Shown here: positions 4,709 to 5,169 of the stretch, in pieces
How the letters are laid out: the number at the start of each line of letters is the position of its first letter
How positions within the stretch are numbered: position 1 is the first letter of the stretch
DNA from: Actinomycetota bacterium
Lineage (GTDB): Bacteria > Actinomycetota > Actinomycetes > Nanopelagicales > Nanopelagicaceae
Length of the DNA: 5,169 nucleotides
Direction: 5' to 3'
Assembly: GCA_947465365.1 (NCBI GenBank)
Contig: CANIAV010000079.1
Span: 1 to 5,169, forward strand
Notes under the pieces: model-generated
The model's input: only the letters and a program-made list of their open reading frames with translations
What the model was told of the DNA's origin: nothing
Database searches by the model: none
Program-made: the position numbers and the translations under genes

Positions 4709-5169
4709 TCAGACCGAATGCGCGTGGATGAGTTCCTCTCCTCTCTTATTGCGATCTGTCGCCCCTTGGATGCATTTGAAATGCCGTTACTTGATGCGCA
4801 TGGTGCAACTCTTTCCGAAGATATCTATGCTGGCGAACGCCTGGTTCTAAAATCAGGTTCACGAATTCGCTCTACTCAAATTGGACTAGCGGCCTCGATT
4901 GGACGCGATCACCTGCCTACCCGACCACATCCGCGCGTAGTTGTGCTCTCTGCAGGGCCTGATTTAGTTGAGCCAGGTAAGGAGCTAAAAGATGGTGAAG
5001 AGTATGAAACCAATTCTTGGCTATTGACCACTGCCGTACGTGAAGTTGGTGCAGTTGCTTATCGAGTACACACAATCCCTGACGATGAAGCCCAACTGCA
5101 AGCAGTTATTGAAGACCAATTAGTTCGCGCTGATTTAATAATTATTAGCGGAGAACGTAAAGATGATTC
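4706..5169 (+). CDS. MoeA/gephyrin-like protein missing domain II (partial, 3' end outside window)
   Basis: 154 codons are present before the window ends. The N-terminal helix VDEFLSSLIAICRPLDAFEM and PLLDAHGATLSEDI (27-40) match the start of MoeA. The chain then passes almost directly to SGSRIRSTQIGLAASIG (50-66) and to the MoCF-type domain III (PRVVVLSAGPDL at 76-87, EPG, DGEEYETNSWLL, IPDDEAQL, ADLIIISG). In MoeA a domain of about 100 residues (E. coli 46-146), with the MDGYA and TGAP motifs, sits in that gap; here it is absent. Active-site loops are also changed: TGDEL reads AGPDL, and SGGVSVG reads SGERKDD. Loss of molybdotransferase activity is therefore likely. Actinobacteria have a MoeA-like paralogue reported as a cell-division protein that binds FtsZ (Glp), which is a possible role. 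The start could be ATG 4706 or ATG 4718. galU, usually next to this gene, is not here. Confidence 0.8.
   Translation, partial: MSDRMRVDEFLSSLIAICRPLDAFEMPLLDAHGATLSEDIYAGERLVLKSGSRIRSTQIGLAASIGRDHLPTRPHPRVVVLSAGPDLVEPGKELKDGEEYETNSWLLTTAVREVGAVAYRVHTIPDDEAQLQAVIEDQLVRADLIIISGERKDD

Overview
The window looks like chromosomal DNA from a small-genome, moderate-GC actinobacterium, possibly of the freshwater acI/Nanopelagicales type. The evidence is the gene content: an FmdB-type zinc ribbon close to mycobacterial Rv0991c, a fused CopD/CtaG protein, a FadE25-type acyl-CoA dehydrogenase, and a 5-formyltetrahydrofolate cyclo-ligase next to a MoeA-like gene. Base composition is much lower in GC than in streptomycetes or mycobacteria. 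The species assignment is inference; the actinobacterial assignment is fairly secure.

Layout. Bases 1-99 are the 3' end of an unidentified plus-strand gene. A 39-residue, very charged small protein follows (106-225). It ends exactly where the convergent fmdB/Rv0991c-like gene ends (226-441, minus). A 112-base divergent region (442-553) carries a candidate shared promoter and leads into a tightly packed plus-strand operon: copC-like (554-1069), copD/ctaG fusion (1066-2955, ATGA overlap) and fadE25-like (2955-4106, TAATG overlap). The operon ends in a 4-base convergent overlap with the minus-strand 5-FTHF cyclo-ligase gene (4103 to about 4660). Divergent from that gene is a MoeA/gephyrin-like gene (4706 to the window end, incomplete).

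Function. CopC and CopD/CtaG would act at the membrane in copper handling and delivery to haem-copper oxidase. The acyl-CoA dehydrogenase adds an FAD-dependent fatty- or branched-acyl oxidation step that feeds electrons to the respiratory chain. The flanking minus-strand genes (cyclo-ligase, then FmdB) match the order known from other Actinobacteria (Rv0992c-Rv0991c in M. tuberculosis). The copC-copD-fadE25 block therefore appears to sit inside an otherwise conserved pair.

Most notable points: (1) the CopC-like protein has no histidine or cysteine at all, so the usual Cu(II) ligands are missing, apparently replaced by Asn and other residues; (2) the MoeA-like protein lacks the roughly 100-residue domain II and has altered active-site loops, so it is probably not a molybdenum transferase and may be a gephyrin-like structural protein. 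No tRNA, rRNA, CRISPR array, insertion sequence or phage gene was seen.
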